Position numbers and translations under genes: made by a program. This document shows positions 31,836 through 43,690 of a DNA stretch of 64,000 bases, piece by piece. The stretch lies in NCBI GenBank assembly GCA_037783545.1, contig JBBELK010001245.1, positions 1 to 64,000 of the forward strand, read 5' to 3'. This stretch comes from Henricia sp. BOLD:AAB3569. Its lineage: Eukaryota > Echinodermata > Asteroidea > Spinulosida > Echinasteridae. The notes under the pieces are model-generated. The model saw only the letters and a list, made by a program, of their open reading frames with translations. It was not told where the DNA came from and did no database searches. Within the stretch, counting starts at the first letter, position 1. Every line of letters begins with the position of its first letter.

Positions 31836-32745
31836 TATCCCAGTCACAATTAGCTTGCGGTGGGTTTGCGAGTAGTTTGCGACGGATATTTAGGCATTTT
31901 CGGCCGGCGCCCCACGGGACTCCTTGCGGCTGCCGGGTCATTTTTGGGCATCGGGCGGGCATCGAGTTACTTTTAAATCGGATTGTAAACCTGGTGCGGC
32001 GTTTCGCATCGCAAACCGATCGCCACTTAATCGGTCGATGCCTGACCGATATCCGGCAGGGCATCGCACACATCGGGCGGGCGCTGGGCCAATATTTTGA
32101 CAACCCAGACAATCCATATATCGGCCAGGCGCCGCCCAGACGCCGCTCAGACGCCGGCCGGGCCCCTCCCGGCGTCCGGCCGACTTGGCGGCGCCCGGCC
32201 GGCGTCTGGCCGACCAGCCACTGAGGCTCGCAGGTGCCCAAAAGCGCTGTGGATGTGGCCGCAAGCGCTGTCTTCTTGTTCCTTCGTCTCGTAGAGTGCT
32301 CCTAGAGAAAGGTCGAAGTGAATAAAGAAGGTCAGAGGAGCGCCGCTATATATACCTCACCCCCAAATTGACAAACGGCCGCCAGATCGCGGCCGTTGAT
32401 CGCTGGCCACTCGACAGGCACACTACAGATGCCCGTCCGGCCGCCGTACGGCCTGTAAGAATTGGCCGGCACCCTGCCGGATACCGCAGGGGTATTGCAG
32501 GGACATAGGCAGGACATCGGACGAGTGCCTGCCGGACACCGGCCGATAATTCGACCCCATTTCCAGGAAAGTCGGCCGATCGCCGGCCGGCGACACCCCG
32601 GGCCCCGTCATGGCAGCGTGCGGGGCACTTTCAATTGTGACTGTGACCGCCCTATCGCGCGATCTTTCGCCGACCTCTACACGCCGGCCGATGCCTATAA
32701 ATCGCACACGCCGCCCGGCCTCCGCTTTAATTGTGACTTAGGTAT
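31836..32745 (-). mobile_element. GC-rich TA-flanked element with internal promoter-like region, copy 1
   Basis: Terminal repeats CCCAGTCACAATTAG and CCTAAGTCACAATTAA (as read inward) with TA on both sides. The interior is rich in CGGCCGG and CGCCGG words. On the minus strand a TATA box (CTATATATA at 32346-32354 on plus) is followed by a pyrimidine-rich leader and a frame shared with copies at 46683-47633 and 47664-48287, in which the residues RYMDCLGC and RNAAPGLQSD recur. It looks like a non-autonomous DNA transposon, perhaps with captured gene sequence. Confidence 0.6.
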
Positions 32746-32876
32746 TATCAGGAGCGGACAGCAGGGTGTTCAACACATCGCCACATTTGCGTCTGCATAC
32801 ATTCTTTGACTTTATTTACGCGAACCGCTACACAGCGCTACGCTGGTGGCGCTGTCGGCTCGTCATTTAGACTGCA

Positions 32877-32935
32877 CACATTCCACAATACAACGAATGA
32901 ATATGAGATTAATTCGTTGTATGTGGAATATGTGG
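32877..32935. repeat. Foldback sequence ATTCCAC...GTGGAAT
   Basis: CACATTCCACAATACAACGA pairs with TCGTTGTATGTGGAATATGTG around a short loop. The motif TGTGGAATATGTGGACGGGA with AACCAGTCT recurs at 38653-38690 and, inverted, at 41563-41608. It is probably the terminus of another MITE family. Confidence 0.55.
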
Positions 32936-34190
32936 AGCGGGAACCAGTCTACTCGCGATTGGGCACGAGCATGTCCGCACGAGTTCGTTTCAATGTCAGT
33001 TCAAAAATTGGTCATTAAAAGTCTTTTTCTAGTCAAAAATACTGATCCTGTGCATTTGGATATAATGCATGGAGAGTGAGTAGAAATTGTGATACTGCTA
33101 TTAGCACTATGAAATATAGTCGGAAAAGCCGACTTTAGTTATGTCAGTCTCATTTCGAGTTCTGGTATGGAAGTGAAACAGCGCGAAATCGATTTGTGTC
33201 ACTACTTGCGATCAAGACGTTAACTTACTCTCAAATGTTCACCTTAATATTATGTATCTTGTTGTTTTCTTGTTATAAATATTATTTCTGCGATGTATTT
33301 TATATGATTGTTAGGTTAGATCTAGATCAAATTTCAGGAAAATCTGGACACGCTCCTTTAAGGCCTGGAATTGATGTTAACAAGTCAAACGTGATTGTGG
33401 CCATGTTACAAACCATAATTAATATATCACATTAACACATTTTGAACATTTTAAGAACAATGACAAGGTGCCATTATGTTTTTGGGCCATTACTGTTTAT
33501 TTACTTCAAAATGACAGTTTTTTCCATAACATTAATAATAATATATTTATTTTTATTTACTATAGTGTGAGGTACATTATGTCCATTTTGGAATTATGGC
33601 GACCGTCTTTATTTGGGATCTTTTGTCTTGGATTTCAGCTACATGAACCAGTATTTTCACATGAACATTAATTTGTCTAAATAAGTGCATCAAACGCTAC
33701 ATTGTGGTTTACAGTTCATGCCTTCGACCCTTTGACGGGAGCATTCTCCCATTTCTGGAGCACTTTTTCACCTTTGGCCCACGGTCTATATATCCGGTAT
33801 TTTGTATGTTTGAATGTGCACTTTGGAGCCCTTATCACAAATCGTCGTTAATAATTCAATCTCATTTAAATACAATAGACCGTTAATTTTTCATTACATT
33901 TCTTACTTTTATGAAGGTAGCTCGATCCGCCTCCAAGGTTGTGTATCAGTATATACGAGGAGTGCATCCGTTCAACACAACGACAATAGTAATGTAAGTT
34001 ATCTAAAAAAGAATTGATGTAGTTTTATTCTGTGACATTATGTGTGTTTGTCCTATTATTATATTATGTTATTTGCAGTTTGTCAAATTACTATATACAG
34101 TTATTGAAAGCTAGTTCAGAATGAGAAAAAAAACTATTTGTCAAATTTCAACACCGTAGGAATCCTTCCATGTTTCAACCAATCCTCTAG
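32936..34190. other. Interval without recognised gene
   Basis: AT-rich with ORFs below 80 codons. TCTGGACACGCTCCT at 33343-33357, followed by TTAA, is one end of the TTAA-flanked MITE seen at 44584-44944. ATGAAGGTAGCTCGATCCGC near 33913 opens 28 codons ending near a GTAAGT at about 33996. This could be an exon but has no support beyond that. Confidence 0.35.
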
Positions 34191-34529
34191 ACTGCAGTAC
34201 CCGGACCTCATTCCACATATGAACATGAATATGAGGAGCGGTGGTGTAATTTTGTATACACCGTCAAGATGACCAACATTCTTTGTTTAAGTGTTCCAGT
34301 ATTTAGGCCTGACCATGGCGCAGTAACTGTTTTCACAGTGGTGGCAGAGGCGGCTCCAAAGATCATGAAAATATCCCGTAATTTACTGAAGAAGTTTAAA
34401 ATTACCAAAAACGGTCAAAAGACGGATATACCAGCCGTTGCAACTATACGCGCGAGCCTTACGACTTTGTCACAAATGATTCGCTCTTCTCCTACTTATC
34501 TTCAATTTTCCGCTGACGATTTCACTTGA
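34191..34529 (+). CDS. Unassigned open frame, possible exon
   Basis: The frame is open from 34191 to a TGA at 34527-34529, preceded by a pyrimidine-rich tract with CTAGACTGCAG at 34187-34197 that could be a splice acceptor. It reads EHEYEERWCNFVYTVKMTN, later VVAEAAPKIMKISRNLLKK and SQMIRSSPTYLQFSADDFT. It is lysine-rich in the middle with no known domain. It may belong with the terminal exon at 35126. Confidence 0.25.
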   Translation, partial: TAVPGPHSTYEHEYEERWCNFVYTVKMTNILCLSVPVFRPDHGAVTVFTVVAEAAPKIMKISRNLLKKFKITKNGQKTDIPAVATIRASLTTLSQMIRSSPTYLQFSADDFT

Positions 34530-34644
34530 CAGCCCAGACGACCGAATATGAAATTTCGTTTTCTTTGGAAGAGTTGACATTATGTTTTTCTCTTCACGAA
34601 CATACACCGGAGCGGACCAACCAGCTGTTGTGCGACAGTTCAGT

Positions 34645-34790
34645 TCATTATGGAATTCCAAAACGGACAGGCAAACGTCGTACTTCAACTTTCAAACCTC
34701 GTGGCTCAACTTGTCAAACCTCGTGGTTCAACTTTCGCACATCCTGGTTCACCTTTCGCACATCCTGGTTCACCTTTTCAGCGGAATGGA
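34645..34790 (+). repeat. 21-bp repeat segment shared with 19500-19640
   Basis: It starts with ATGGAATTCCAAAACGGACA and continues with five or six units ending in TGGTTCA (CAAACCTCGTGGTTCAACTT type, then GCACATCCTGGTTCACCTTT twice). All three frames stay open across it because the period is divisible by three. Confidence 0.6.
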
Positions 34791-35125
34791 TCTAGCCATC
34801 GCGCGACGCGATTTAGCGCAGATCGACCGATCGCGCCCAAAGGCCGCCCAACGCTACAAGAGTATGATTCCCAGACCCAGCGATTTTATAATTAATTACA
34901 TTTGAGGCTCGAGGATAAACAGGATGACATCGCCGGTGAACCCAAACGTATGAGCAAGCGTCAAATGCCAACCAGGTATTCATTAAGTGATCTACAATTG
35001 TATTACACTTGTTTTAACGTCTAAAATTGTTTTAACGTCTGTATTCTAAGCATCGATTTTGAAGAATGTAGATATGGATATTAAACAATTTTTTTTAAAT
35101 TAGTTAATTGTTTTTTTTTCCCTAG

Positions 35126-35346
35126 ATCATTCTCCCGAAGAGGTGTATTTGGCATTTGGAAGAGAGCAGCCAACCCATGTCCACTCATTCCCAATAGGAG
35201 ATGGACCCGCGAAGGTGAAAGTCGTTCCCAAATGGCATAATGGTGATACCCACCAGCAGCAACTTCGAGACATTATTTACGTGACTGGAAAACTTTTAAA
35301 ATTAGGAACAGCAGCATTACATAAGTGTTACAGTACAAGTAATTAA
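35126..35346 (+). CDS. Candidate terminal exon with polyadenylation signal
   Basis: A strong acceptor (T-run then CCCTAG at 35121-35125) precedes an open frame HSPEEVYLAFGREQPTHVHS, continuing with KVKVVPKWHNGDTHQQQLRD and ending TAA at 35344-35346. About 180 bp downstream is AATAAA (35529-35534). The reading frame needs one base from the previous exon. The upstream ...CCAACCAG|GTATTC near 34974 is a possible donor, but its frame has a stop 9 codons earlier. It may be a host gene 3' end or an element-derived exon. I do not recognise the protein. Confidence 0.3.
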
Positions 35347-36192
35347 TTGTATTTCCTTGTTATCTACACTACTTGACTCGCATTCTTGTCATTCCATTCC
35401 CTCATTGTGTGTATTATGCAATCAGTTCATTTCTCCGTTGTATGTGTTGTGCAATCACCTACAGGTACAATACGTTCTAAAGAAATCACTGAATTGTCAT
35501 AATAATGCTTTGCGGGTTGAAGCTGTTTAATAAAGTGTTAAAATAATTTGGAACATGTTTTATTTCCCCACAATTACAGTCGTAGTAATATGTTGATAAA
35601 GAGCCTTGTAGAAATTTAAGCCAATGCATGAAAGGTAAAACAAAAATATTCAAAACTTAAAACACCTTTAGTGAGCAGTTTTCTTCCACAAAGATACCAT
35701 ATCATGTGATTGTTACCTTGCTTTCAACACTTTTAGTTTTCCTTTTCTTGTCTGGTCGTGAAGTAAATTTTTGGGGCTTTAAAGATAATGAAGACTTTGA
35801 TGACGACTGACGTTGCAAAAGATGAGGACAGCAGTGATGGTGCAATGAAGTATTGAAAAAAAGGGAAAACATTTCTGAACTCCAGGGACCAATTTCATGG
35901 TGCAATTGGCACGAAACATTACTTAGCACATAATTTATCTGCTTTATATTGCAAAAGTCGATTGCCTGACAAAATATTGTGATATGTATTTACATGTGCA
36001 CTAAAATGTTGATACTGTTTTTAAGCACAATTTGAAAATACAAATTTAGCTGGTCCCTCATCTTACAAAGTAATTCATTAATAAAATCTCCCAAAACGTC
36101 CCAAATTGTTTTGTAAATTTTGAGGTTCAGAATGTTTCGATTTACTGATCTTAATTTTCGGTTTGTGAAAATAAAGCAAGAAAATCAATAAG
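35347..36192. other. Interval with partial MITE
   Basis: 35529-35534 is AATAAA. CCAGGGACCAATTTCATG at 35882-35899 begins a sequence similar to the left end of the MITE at 43137-43376 for about 100 bp; its right end is missing. Otherwise nothing recognised. Confidence 0.4.
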
Positions 36193-36468
36193 CCGTATTC
36201 CTGAACGTGGAGGGCGCTATCAAGTTGTCCGCGCCTGGTCCACGCCCATCGTGCGTTATGTTCGAACACAAAACGCGCTACGCGCACACGCCTTCCAAAC
36301 GTTTATTTTGAATGGAAATCTGTGCGCGCGACACAGGTCTGCGCGCTCCGCGTACGCGACCTTTCCCCACGTACGTATATGCACGTACCCCCACTTTTCT
36401 ACTGTCGTCTATGGACATTTTCCCCCAAATCACCTTGTTCGAGCGCCCTCACGCGTTCAGGAATACGG
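36193..36468. mobile_element. MITE with TIR CCGTATTCCTGAACG
   Basis: The left CCGTATTCCTGAACGTGGAG and the right, read inward, CCGTATTCCTGAACGCGTGA continue with GGGCGC in both. The interior is GC-rich without an ORF. Confidence 0.7.
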
Positions 36469-37184
36469 TCCATTGATCACGTTTAAATGACGTCACTTCC
36501 TACAAATCGCCACTTGCATCAGAATTTTGAGCGTAGTTTTTTATGACGCGCATCGGCTGCGCCGTATTTCGAACAAATTTCGAGCAACACGCGCGCGTGT
36601 TTGGAACATGTTACAGCGTGTGCGTGCGCGTACTTGATAGCGTTTAATACGCAGTCGCATTTCTTCCTACGAAGATGGCTTTCCCATTCAGTGGATCGGA
36701 AACCAGTCTAGCGCCGTATTCGAAAGGACGGATCACGTAATATATGGACGGGGGCGGCCGATTTTAGCAGGGATTACACACTACGAACAAACGCAACAAA
36801 TATTAATATTTTCAAACGGGAAGAATTTATTTCTCTCCCAACACGGTTTTAAAACATTTAAATGCAGTTTCAATGGGTATATGATGCATTTATTGGCGGC
36901 GTGCTTGAACTTTCATAAACTGCATACCCTACAAATAATGGTACGATCCGTCGCGCAGTGAGACTTGAGAGCCTTGTCAACTGGGCGCGCGGCGAAGCAC
37001 TCAATTGTTAATCCGATAAGAAGAAAGTAGTTTAAAGATACAAAACCAGAAAAAACGTAAAAAAGACCCTTACATTTTCTTTTTTAACATCGATATATGT
37101 TTTTACCAATCAATAAGGATTCTTACTGTGTAGCTCTGGTTAAGTATTTTGGGTGTTACACGGACGAGGAAATTCCGACTGACC
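36469..37184. other. Interval without recognised feature
   Basis: The GCGCGCGTGTTTGG and GTGTGCGTGCGCGTAC patches stand out in composition. No ORF or repeat boundary is visible. Confidence 0.35.
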
Positions 37185-37586
37185 TATAGGCTTTCCTGGG
37201 GAACCAATCAGCAAGTGACCCAAATACAGCAGCGCGTCGGAATGCAGCGAGCGACCCAAATACAGCGGGTCGGATGCAGCGCGTGAACCAAATACACCGC
37301 GTGCACGCTTTTCGAATGGTTTGACAAATCTAAGGCGGCTTACAAGAATCATCGAACATGACCGTTTTATCGTTGCTAATATTTTCGGTTTCATAATTTT
37401 CTTGGCAAATGTTTGCGAATATATTTACGAACACGTTGCAAAGGCGTATGACATCGCAAAATACATTTGTTTATGAAGATAATTGCGACATTGCAAATAT
37501 TTGCAAAGATAACTGTGGTATGCCATGACCCTTGTGTGCCATCATAAAACCCTGTGCTGCTATTTACTTAAAACGGTCTTTTTTTT
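37185..37586 (+). mobile_element. Mutator-like element, truncated copy
   Basis: It matches the interior of the complete element at 55510-56214 in the same orientation (GGCTTTCCTGGGGAACCAAT, ACCCAAATACAGC repeats, TCATCGAACATGACCGTTTT). Both terminal repeats are missing. Confidence 0.75.
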
Positions 37587-38642
37587 AGCTCCGTACCTTT
37601 CAAGGCGCCCACTGTTGAAAAGTTTAACCTTATCAGTATTGTCATTTAGTGCCTGGAGACGGAGTAGGCGTTCGGTGGTGAAAGTTTTTGTGTATTTTAA
37701 AGGATTTCTCCGACCATTTTGGCTGTAGTATATTTGTACCTTGTCTATAGAAGGTAGGATTTTGTACCCTTTATTAAAATGTATTCAATTACTTACCGGG
37801 AAGGCTTTGATTTTCCATATTTTTGTACAAAATTAAAGATAGTGAGACCAACAACTGACGTCACTGCGTGATCTCAGTAAAAAGATACGCCAAGGAGAGC
37901 GTCCGCGCGTGAAATTACATGTGCGTGAATTTAGATGACTGCAGGATACATTTTTAAAATAAAAAACAAAAAGGCTACATGTACATACAGTCCAACTGCT
38001 CTTTGACCTTTAGTCTCCAATATTTAGACTTATGGTAACCACAAGCATATCAAGTTTTGTGAAATACAGTAAGTGCATATATATTGTTATAAAAAAACTT
38101 CATACAAACAAAAATGTTACTTTCTTCTAATGCGTCTGCTAGGGATGGGACGTTAAACCGGTTAACCGCTTAACCGAAAACGAATTAAAAACCGGTTTTG
38201 CCGAACGTTTAAACGAAACCCAATTTTAATAAATTTACAATAGTTTTTAGAGGGTTATTTGTAATGACTTCATGAAATTGCACATGCATCTATCATGTCT
38301 ATAAACACCTGCAGTTGTTGAAGTCGAGTCGCCAATATCGAGTCCGAGTCCGAGTCTAGAGTCATTAGCCTCGAGTCCACGTCAATTTCCTCGAGTGCAA
38401 GTCACGAGTCACTTGTTCGCCAAATTTCTTAAACTGAATCCGCTATATTTCGTTCACACAATGTGTAATGATGACGTACTCATGCGCTCCTTGCCGGCCT
38501 GGTGGGACCGGGCAGTGTACGTATTCACGCATCCGACCCCCCCTTTAGCTCTTGCTCTAGACTACGTTATGGACAGAGCTTCAAAATGGCCGACCTAGTC
38601 TTTAGCCCCAGACCTAGTGCTAGACACCCGTTGCGGACACAG
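37587..38642. other. Interval with low-complexity patches only
   Basis: Near 38150-38220 AACCGGTTAACCGCTTAACC-like words; near 38318-38412 diverged GAGTCC/CGAGTC repeats. ORFs below 70 codons. Confidence 0.35.
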
Positions 38643-38690
38643 CCTTATATTCTCCCGTGTGGAATATGTGGACGGGAACCAGTCTAACCA
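38643..38690 (+). repeat. 43-bp terminal-repeat fragment (GTGGAATATGTGGACGGGA)
   Basis: It matches the inverted copy at 41563-41608 over about 43 bp and the foldback at 32920-32955. It abuts the truncated end of the Mutator-like copy. Confidence 0.55.
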
Positions 38691-39560
38691 GCCCTTTGCT
38701 CGACAATAGTCTTGGGAATCTCTCCCGGAAGTTCAGCATTGATGTTGTTGTTGTTGTATATTTTATGGCATATTCGGCAACTAAGGCCCTTTATGCCATC
38801 AACTATACGGTTTTAGCTTTAACTATACTGTATTATCAACTTGAGATGACGAAGAAGGAGTTGCAGTTTTAGAAGTGGGAGGAAAAACCCCAGAGAAATG
38901 CCCCAGGGGAAACGCAATCCACATACACGCCCCGGATTCGAACCCGGGACGCCAAAGGTGAAAGGCGAGGAAAGAACCCGTACGCCAACCCGACTGCCCT
39001 ATATGGCCTAGTTCAGCATTGAATAGCAGCACAGGGTTTTATGATGGCACACAAGGGACATGGCATACCACAGATATCTTTACAAATATTTGCAATGTCG
39101 CAATTATCTTCATAAACAAATGTATTTTTCGATGTCATACGCCTTTGCAACGTGTTCGTAAATATGTTCGCTAACATTTGCCAAGAAAATTATGAAACCG
39201 AAAATATTAGCAACGATAAAACGGTCATGTTCGATGATTCTTGTAAGCCGCCTTAGATTTGTCAAACCATTCGAAGAGCGTGCACGCGGTGTATTTGGTT
39301 CACGCGCTGCATCCGACCCGCTGTATTTGGGTCGCTCGCTGCATTCCGACGCGCTGCTGTATTTGGGTCACTCGCTGATTGGTTCCCCGGGAAAGCCTAG
39401 GCAAAAACAAAGAAAAAGTTAAACCTTCCAGGAGAGATTCTCAAGAGTATTCTGGTCGAGCAAAGGGCTGGTATGTTAGGCCTGCAAGAGGGCGCACTAC
39501 CGGGAATGGCCAACGCGTACACAAACCAATATCGACTAGAATAGTTTTGGGCCAATACTA
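38691..39560 (-). mobile_element. Mutator-like element, second copy, interrupted by SINE
   Basis: It is inverted relative to 55510-56214 and ends GGGCCAATACTA at 39560. The left terminal repeat is cut by other repeat DNA. A SINE (38743-39010) with a 12-bp duplication interrupts it, so the SINE is younger. Confidence 0.8.
38743..39010 (-). mobile_element. tRNA-derived SINE with 12-bp target duplication
   Basis: GTTCAGCATTGA flanks it at 38731-38742 and 39011-39022. On the minus strand it runs from a tRNA-like head with B box GGTTCGAATCC through CCTCCCACTTCTAAAACTGC to a (TACAACAACAACAAC) tail. It is the same family as 45376-45662. Confidence 0.9.
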
Positions 39561-40263
39561 GGCTGCGTGTCGCAAATTTTGCATTATAAAAGTTAAAATA
39601 ATCCGTCTCTGTAGAAAAAAAATACCCTTACCTGTAGTCCCCAATCCTGAGCGATGGCATTTGTTTCGTTATCCTCATGCTTTTAGCCGCGATATCGGGC
39701 GAAACACATCGTTTAGAGTAACGTGAAAGTTTGATTAGTTTCGCAGCAATTTTAATTATAGGCTATAGTCGTATATCTTTTTTGTTTCGGAAAATGGGGA
39801 AAATCGAGTATTTTAATTACCATTGGCTCCTACATAGCGTGTGTAAAACATATGATATTAGCTGATTTTGTTTTTCAAAAAAATTGCTTTTCTCCATTTC
39901 ATACACTTGGGTTGTTCTGTAAGTTTTGCACATTATCCTTGAGAAGTCATTTTATAGAAAATATCAACATTCTATTGTGACGGATTCCCGGTTTTTCCTT
40001 TGTATTTCTGTATTTTAATATAAAAGCTGGATTCGCCACTGAAATTGGTAAACCTATTGCTTTTATCAGCGTCAGTCAGGGACAACTGAACCAGCTGCCC
40101 TATGATAAGCAGAACTTCTAGATTCCATCAATATACAAATTGTGTTTATTAATTACTGTCAATATTGGTTGACACATTTAAGCATGCTTTATAATAAAAA
40201 ATAAAAAAGGGTTCAACTTACTTTATGCTTCATTTTCAGTTGAAATTGTATTTAAGTAAATTT
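39561..40263. other. Interval without recognised feature
   Basis: AT-rich, no ORF above 60 codons, no repeat boundary seen. Confidence 0.35.
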
Positions 40264-41240
40264 AATAAAAAGCTGGAAAACCATACTAGTTTGTTGGCTT
40301 AGTTGTTTGGAATAAACAAAAATTGAACTGGGTAGGCCTAGAAAAATATATTACGTTCGCCGCATCTCGTATGTAATTTGGTACAAACATCTTGGGCTTC
40401 CGGAGTTCGTGGTCGCTTCAAACTCGTAAAACGCGGTAAATTTGTGAACACGATGAAATATGCTACATTGATACGGCGAACGTTGAACATTCACACCGAA
40501 CACGGTGAACTGTTAATATCGAGAAGGTGGAACGTGCACACCGAGCATTGTGCTATATGGAAACCGAGCATCATGCTACATTCACATGTCCAAACCGAGC
40601 AAAACCCTACATGCACATCGACAATTAAGATTGTACATTCATATCGAGGAGGTGCACATCGAAAGTGTCGTTACTGTGAAAATTGTATTTGGAAAAAAGG
40701 AATAAAAAGCTGAAAAACCATACTTGTTTGTTGACTATATGGAGTAAACAACAATTAAACTGGGTAGGCCTATGTATAAAAATATAGTACGTTCGTCGGA
40801 TCTCGTATGTAATTTTGTACAAAAATCTTGGGCTTCCTAGGCGTGGCCGCTTCAAACTCGTAAAACGCGGTGAATTTATGAACACGATGAAACATGCTAC
40901 ATTGAAACGCCGAACGTTGAACATTCACACCGACTATGATTACACATTCACATCGAACATGGTGCACTGTTAGTATCGAGAAGGTGGAACGTGCACACCG
41001 AGCATTGTGCTATATGGAAACCGAGCATCATGCTACATTCACATGTCCAAACCGAGCAAAACCCTACATGCACATCGACAATTAAGATTGTACATTCGTA
41101 TCGAGGAGGTGCACATCGAAAGTGTCGTTACTGTGGAAATTGTATTTGAAAAAAAAGAATAAAAAGCTGAAAAACCATACTTGTTTGTTGACTTAGTTGG
41201 TTAGAGTAAACACATATTAAACTGGGTATGTATAAAAATC
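40264..41240 (+). repeat. Tandem repeat with 437-457 bp units
   Basis: AATAAAAAGCTGRAAAACCA occurs at 40264, 40701 and 41158. Between them lie the GGCGAACGTTGAACATTCAC and GAGAAGGTGGAACGTGCACA segments. Inside each unit CACATCGA- and CACACCGAGCA-like 20-30 bp words recur. A third partial unit lies at 42362-42660. Confidence 0.8.
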
Positions 41241-41813
41241 TAGTCAATCTGTGTAACATTTACATTTTCTTACGTCAATTTTTTTGTAGATTACTTTATA
41301 TGCATACATTTTGTGGGGCGTTTTTGCTAATGGCCGCCTATAGGCACAGCCAAAAACACTTTGACACTTGATGGGGTGATCTGTCAGTAGAAAACCGCAA
41401 TCACCAAACTTCAATATAAACGCACTGAATTACATTTACACCTGTACGAACATCCGCAAGGCTGGAAAACATGACTCACTGGCTGACCAAAAGCAACGTG
41501 ATAATACTAAATCCACTGCACTCCACGCCCACCCAATTCACCAGACAACGTCTGTGTGTAGACTGGTTCCCGTCCACATATTCCACACAGGAGAATATAA
41601 GGACAGGTAAAGGGCGCTTCATCTTGATCTGTAATTTGTCGTCTTGGCGCGTGCGCATTGTGTTTTTTTTATATTTAAAAATTGGCCAAGCCCCTTGCTT
41701 TAGGCAATGTACTTTATTTACATAATTGGATATGTTCGACACGCACTGCCAAGTTACAAATGTCATTGCAAAATCTGCGCACTTACTAAAAAAAAAAAAT
41801 AATAATAACCACG
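41241..41813. other. Interval with one terminal-repeat fragment
   Basis: At 41563-41608 AGACTGGTTCCCGTCCACAT begins the inverted copy of the 38643-38690 fragment. Nothing else is recognised. Confidence 0.4.
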
Positions 41814-41891
41814 TGACGGGCAGAATTCTGCCCGTCATGGCTGCCCTTCACCGATCCCTATATTTTCGCAATAAGCGAACCAATCTATAGG
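41814..41891. repeat. 24-bp perfect palindrome and adjoining foldback
   Basis: 41814-41837 is TGACGGGCAGAA followed by its exact complement. At 41851-41891 CCGATCCCTATA pairs with TATAGGGATCGG around a second inner stem (TTCGCAATAAGCGAA). Confidence 0.7.
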
Positions 41892-42361
41892 GATCGGGAA
41901 CCAATCTACGTCTGTGTGCTATTCGTATCATTCATTCATTACCCGTTGAAAAATAACCGCTGACACCAATCATCCAAACGCACGCATTGCATAGCACTCA
42001 CTATGAACTAATTCACTACGCAGCTAGCAAGACCCTAATCCCCGACCTCGATAACCCGCCCGATTCCAGACCCTGTGCCACGTGTATTGAAACACTACTC
42101 CACCCGCGGTACAACACACAGTTTTAGTTCATAAACACAAAACGTGAAGGTCGCCCAATCCACGATTTCCTATCCTTCCGTGCGTACCAACATATAACTG
42201 TAGCAATACATGTACATGTAAGCTAAGTTTGAGTCTGAAACAGCCGTTGTGACTAAACGATAAAAACTGAATATGGCATTTCGGGAACTACGTAATTTTT
42301 CAAAAAAGTCACGACAGAAGATGCACATCGACAACATGTTACTAGCACCATTCGTTCAGAC
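41892..42361. other. Interval without recognised feature
   Basis: No ORF, repeat or RNA signature visible. Confidence 0.35.
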
Positions 42362-42660
42362 ATGATGAAAGATGCTACACTGATATGGCGAACGTTGAAC
42401 ATTGACACCGACTATGATGCAACACTCACATCGACAAAGGTGCAACACACAACACTCACATCGACAAAGGTGCAACACACAACACTCACATCGAACATTG
42501 TGCACTGTTGATATCGAGAAGGTGGAACGTGCACACCGAGCACTGTGCTATATGGAAACCGAGCATCATGCTGCATTCACATGTCCATACCGAGCACCAC
42601 CCTACATGCACATCGACAAGATTGTACATTCATATCGAGAAGGTGCACATCGAAAGTGTC
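42362..42660 (+). repeat. Partial third unit of the 440-bp repeat
   Basis: It shares GGCGAACGTTGAACATT, ATATCGAGAAGGTGGAACGT and ATTGTACATTCATATCGAG with 40264-41150. A 29-bp word (CACATCGACAAAGGTGCAAC with ACACAACACT) is tandemly repeated within. Confidence 0.7.
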
Positions 42661-42954
42661 GTTCCAGGGCCACCGTAGATCACTGCTGGTACCGGACTTC
42701 AAACCGCCGGCGCCTGGTTTGAGGGACATGCTTCGATGCGGTGTGTAAAGACGTGTGTAGGAATTTGGATTGTACGGCAAGGTTGACAAGGTTGACACGG
42801 TTGACCGAGAGTGAGCTACATACATGTACTAAAGCGATCGAACGTGGCGATTATATAGCCAGTTGTTTAATGCAATTATATTGTGTTCAGTGTCAATACA
42901 CTGGCACTTGTTCTAAAACGAACAGAAATTCCACATCTAACATTGTTATTAAAA

Positions 42955-43690
42955 GGTGCCTGTGGCCATTATTAGGAAATCACCAGAACCATTTCACTTC
43001 AACTAGGTGGCTGCCTGGCCAAGGCGCACAACCCTATCAGCAGTTAGATTGTGGCATTTCCCCCTACAGGGTATTCCTGGCGTTGTTGCCATATTATCGC
43101 TGCAATCATGGAATCATCAGAACCATCTCGCTTAAACCAGGGGCAAATTTCATGGCGCTGTTAAGCACAAGAATTTGCGTAGCACAGGATTTGTTTGCTT
43201 TATTTTGCAAAAATTGATTGCCAGCCAAAATCGTAAGTGATTTGTATCGAAAGGTATACTCTGGCGAAGAACACAAGTTGGCGTATACTTTTGGCTCGTA
43301 ATCCATTTTATAAAGCAAATCAATTATGTGCCAAGCAAATGTTTGTACTTAGCAGCGCCATGAAATTGGCCCCTGGTGGTTGTCTGGCCAAGGCGCCCAA
43401 CCCTATCAGTACTTAGATTGTGGCGTTCCCCCTACAGGGTACTCCTGGCACTATTGTCATTATTACCGCTGCCATCAGGGAATCACAAGAACCATCTCGC
43501 TTCAACCAGGTGGTTGCCAATAGCCAAGGCGCACAACGCTTAGATATACTTAGATTGTGGCATTCCCCCTGCAGGGTGCTTTTGCCATTATTACCGCTGC
43601 CATAATGGAATCACCAGAACCATTTTGCTTCAACTAAGTGGCTACCTGGCCAAGCTAGGCGCACAAATTACCCTATCAGCACTTGGATTG
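42955..43690 (-). mobile_element. Four tandem SINE bodies, interrupted by a MITE
   Basis: The reverse complement of the SINE body at 14740-14870 (GGAATGCCACAATCTAACTG, then GAAGCGAAATGGTTCTGGTG) is repeated about four times with a period near 125 bp once the MITE at 43137-43376 is removed. The tRNA head is absent, so only the body was amplified. Confidence 0.7.
43137..43376. mobile_element. MITE with TIR CCAGGGGCMAATTTCATGG
   Basis: The ends CCAGGGGCAAATTTCATGGC and, read inward, CCAGGGGCCAATTTCATGGC continue for about 45 bp with mismatches. It splits a SINE body that is otherwise continuous. Confidence 0.8.

Noticed and set aside
34191..35346. Two-exon gene joining 34191-34529 to 35126-35346
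   Set aside because: The first frame ends in a stop before any good donor, and the phase needed by the second exon is not supplied; they are listed separately at low confidence.
41563..41608. Partner terminal repeat of the 38643-38690 fragment defining a 3-kb element
   Set aside because: The two fragments are inverted, but the DNA between them contains unrelated insertions and no shared target duplication is visible, so one element cannot be claimed.
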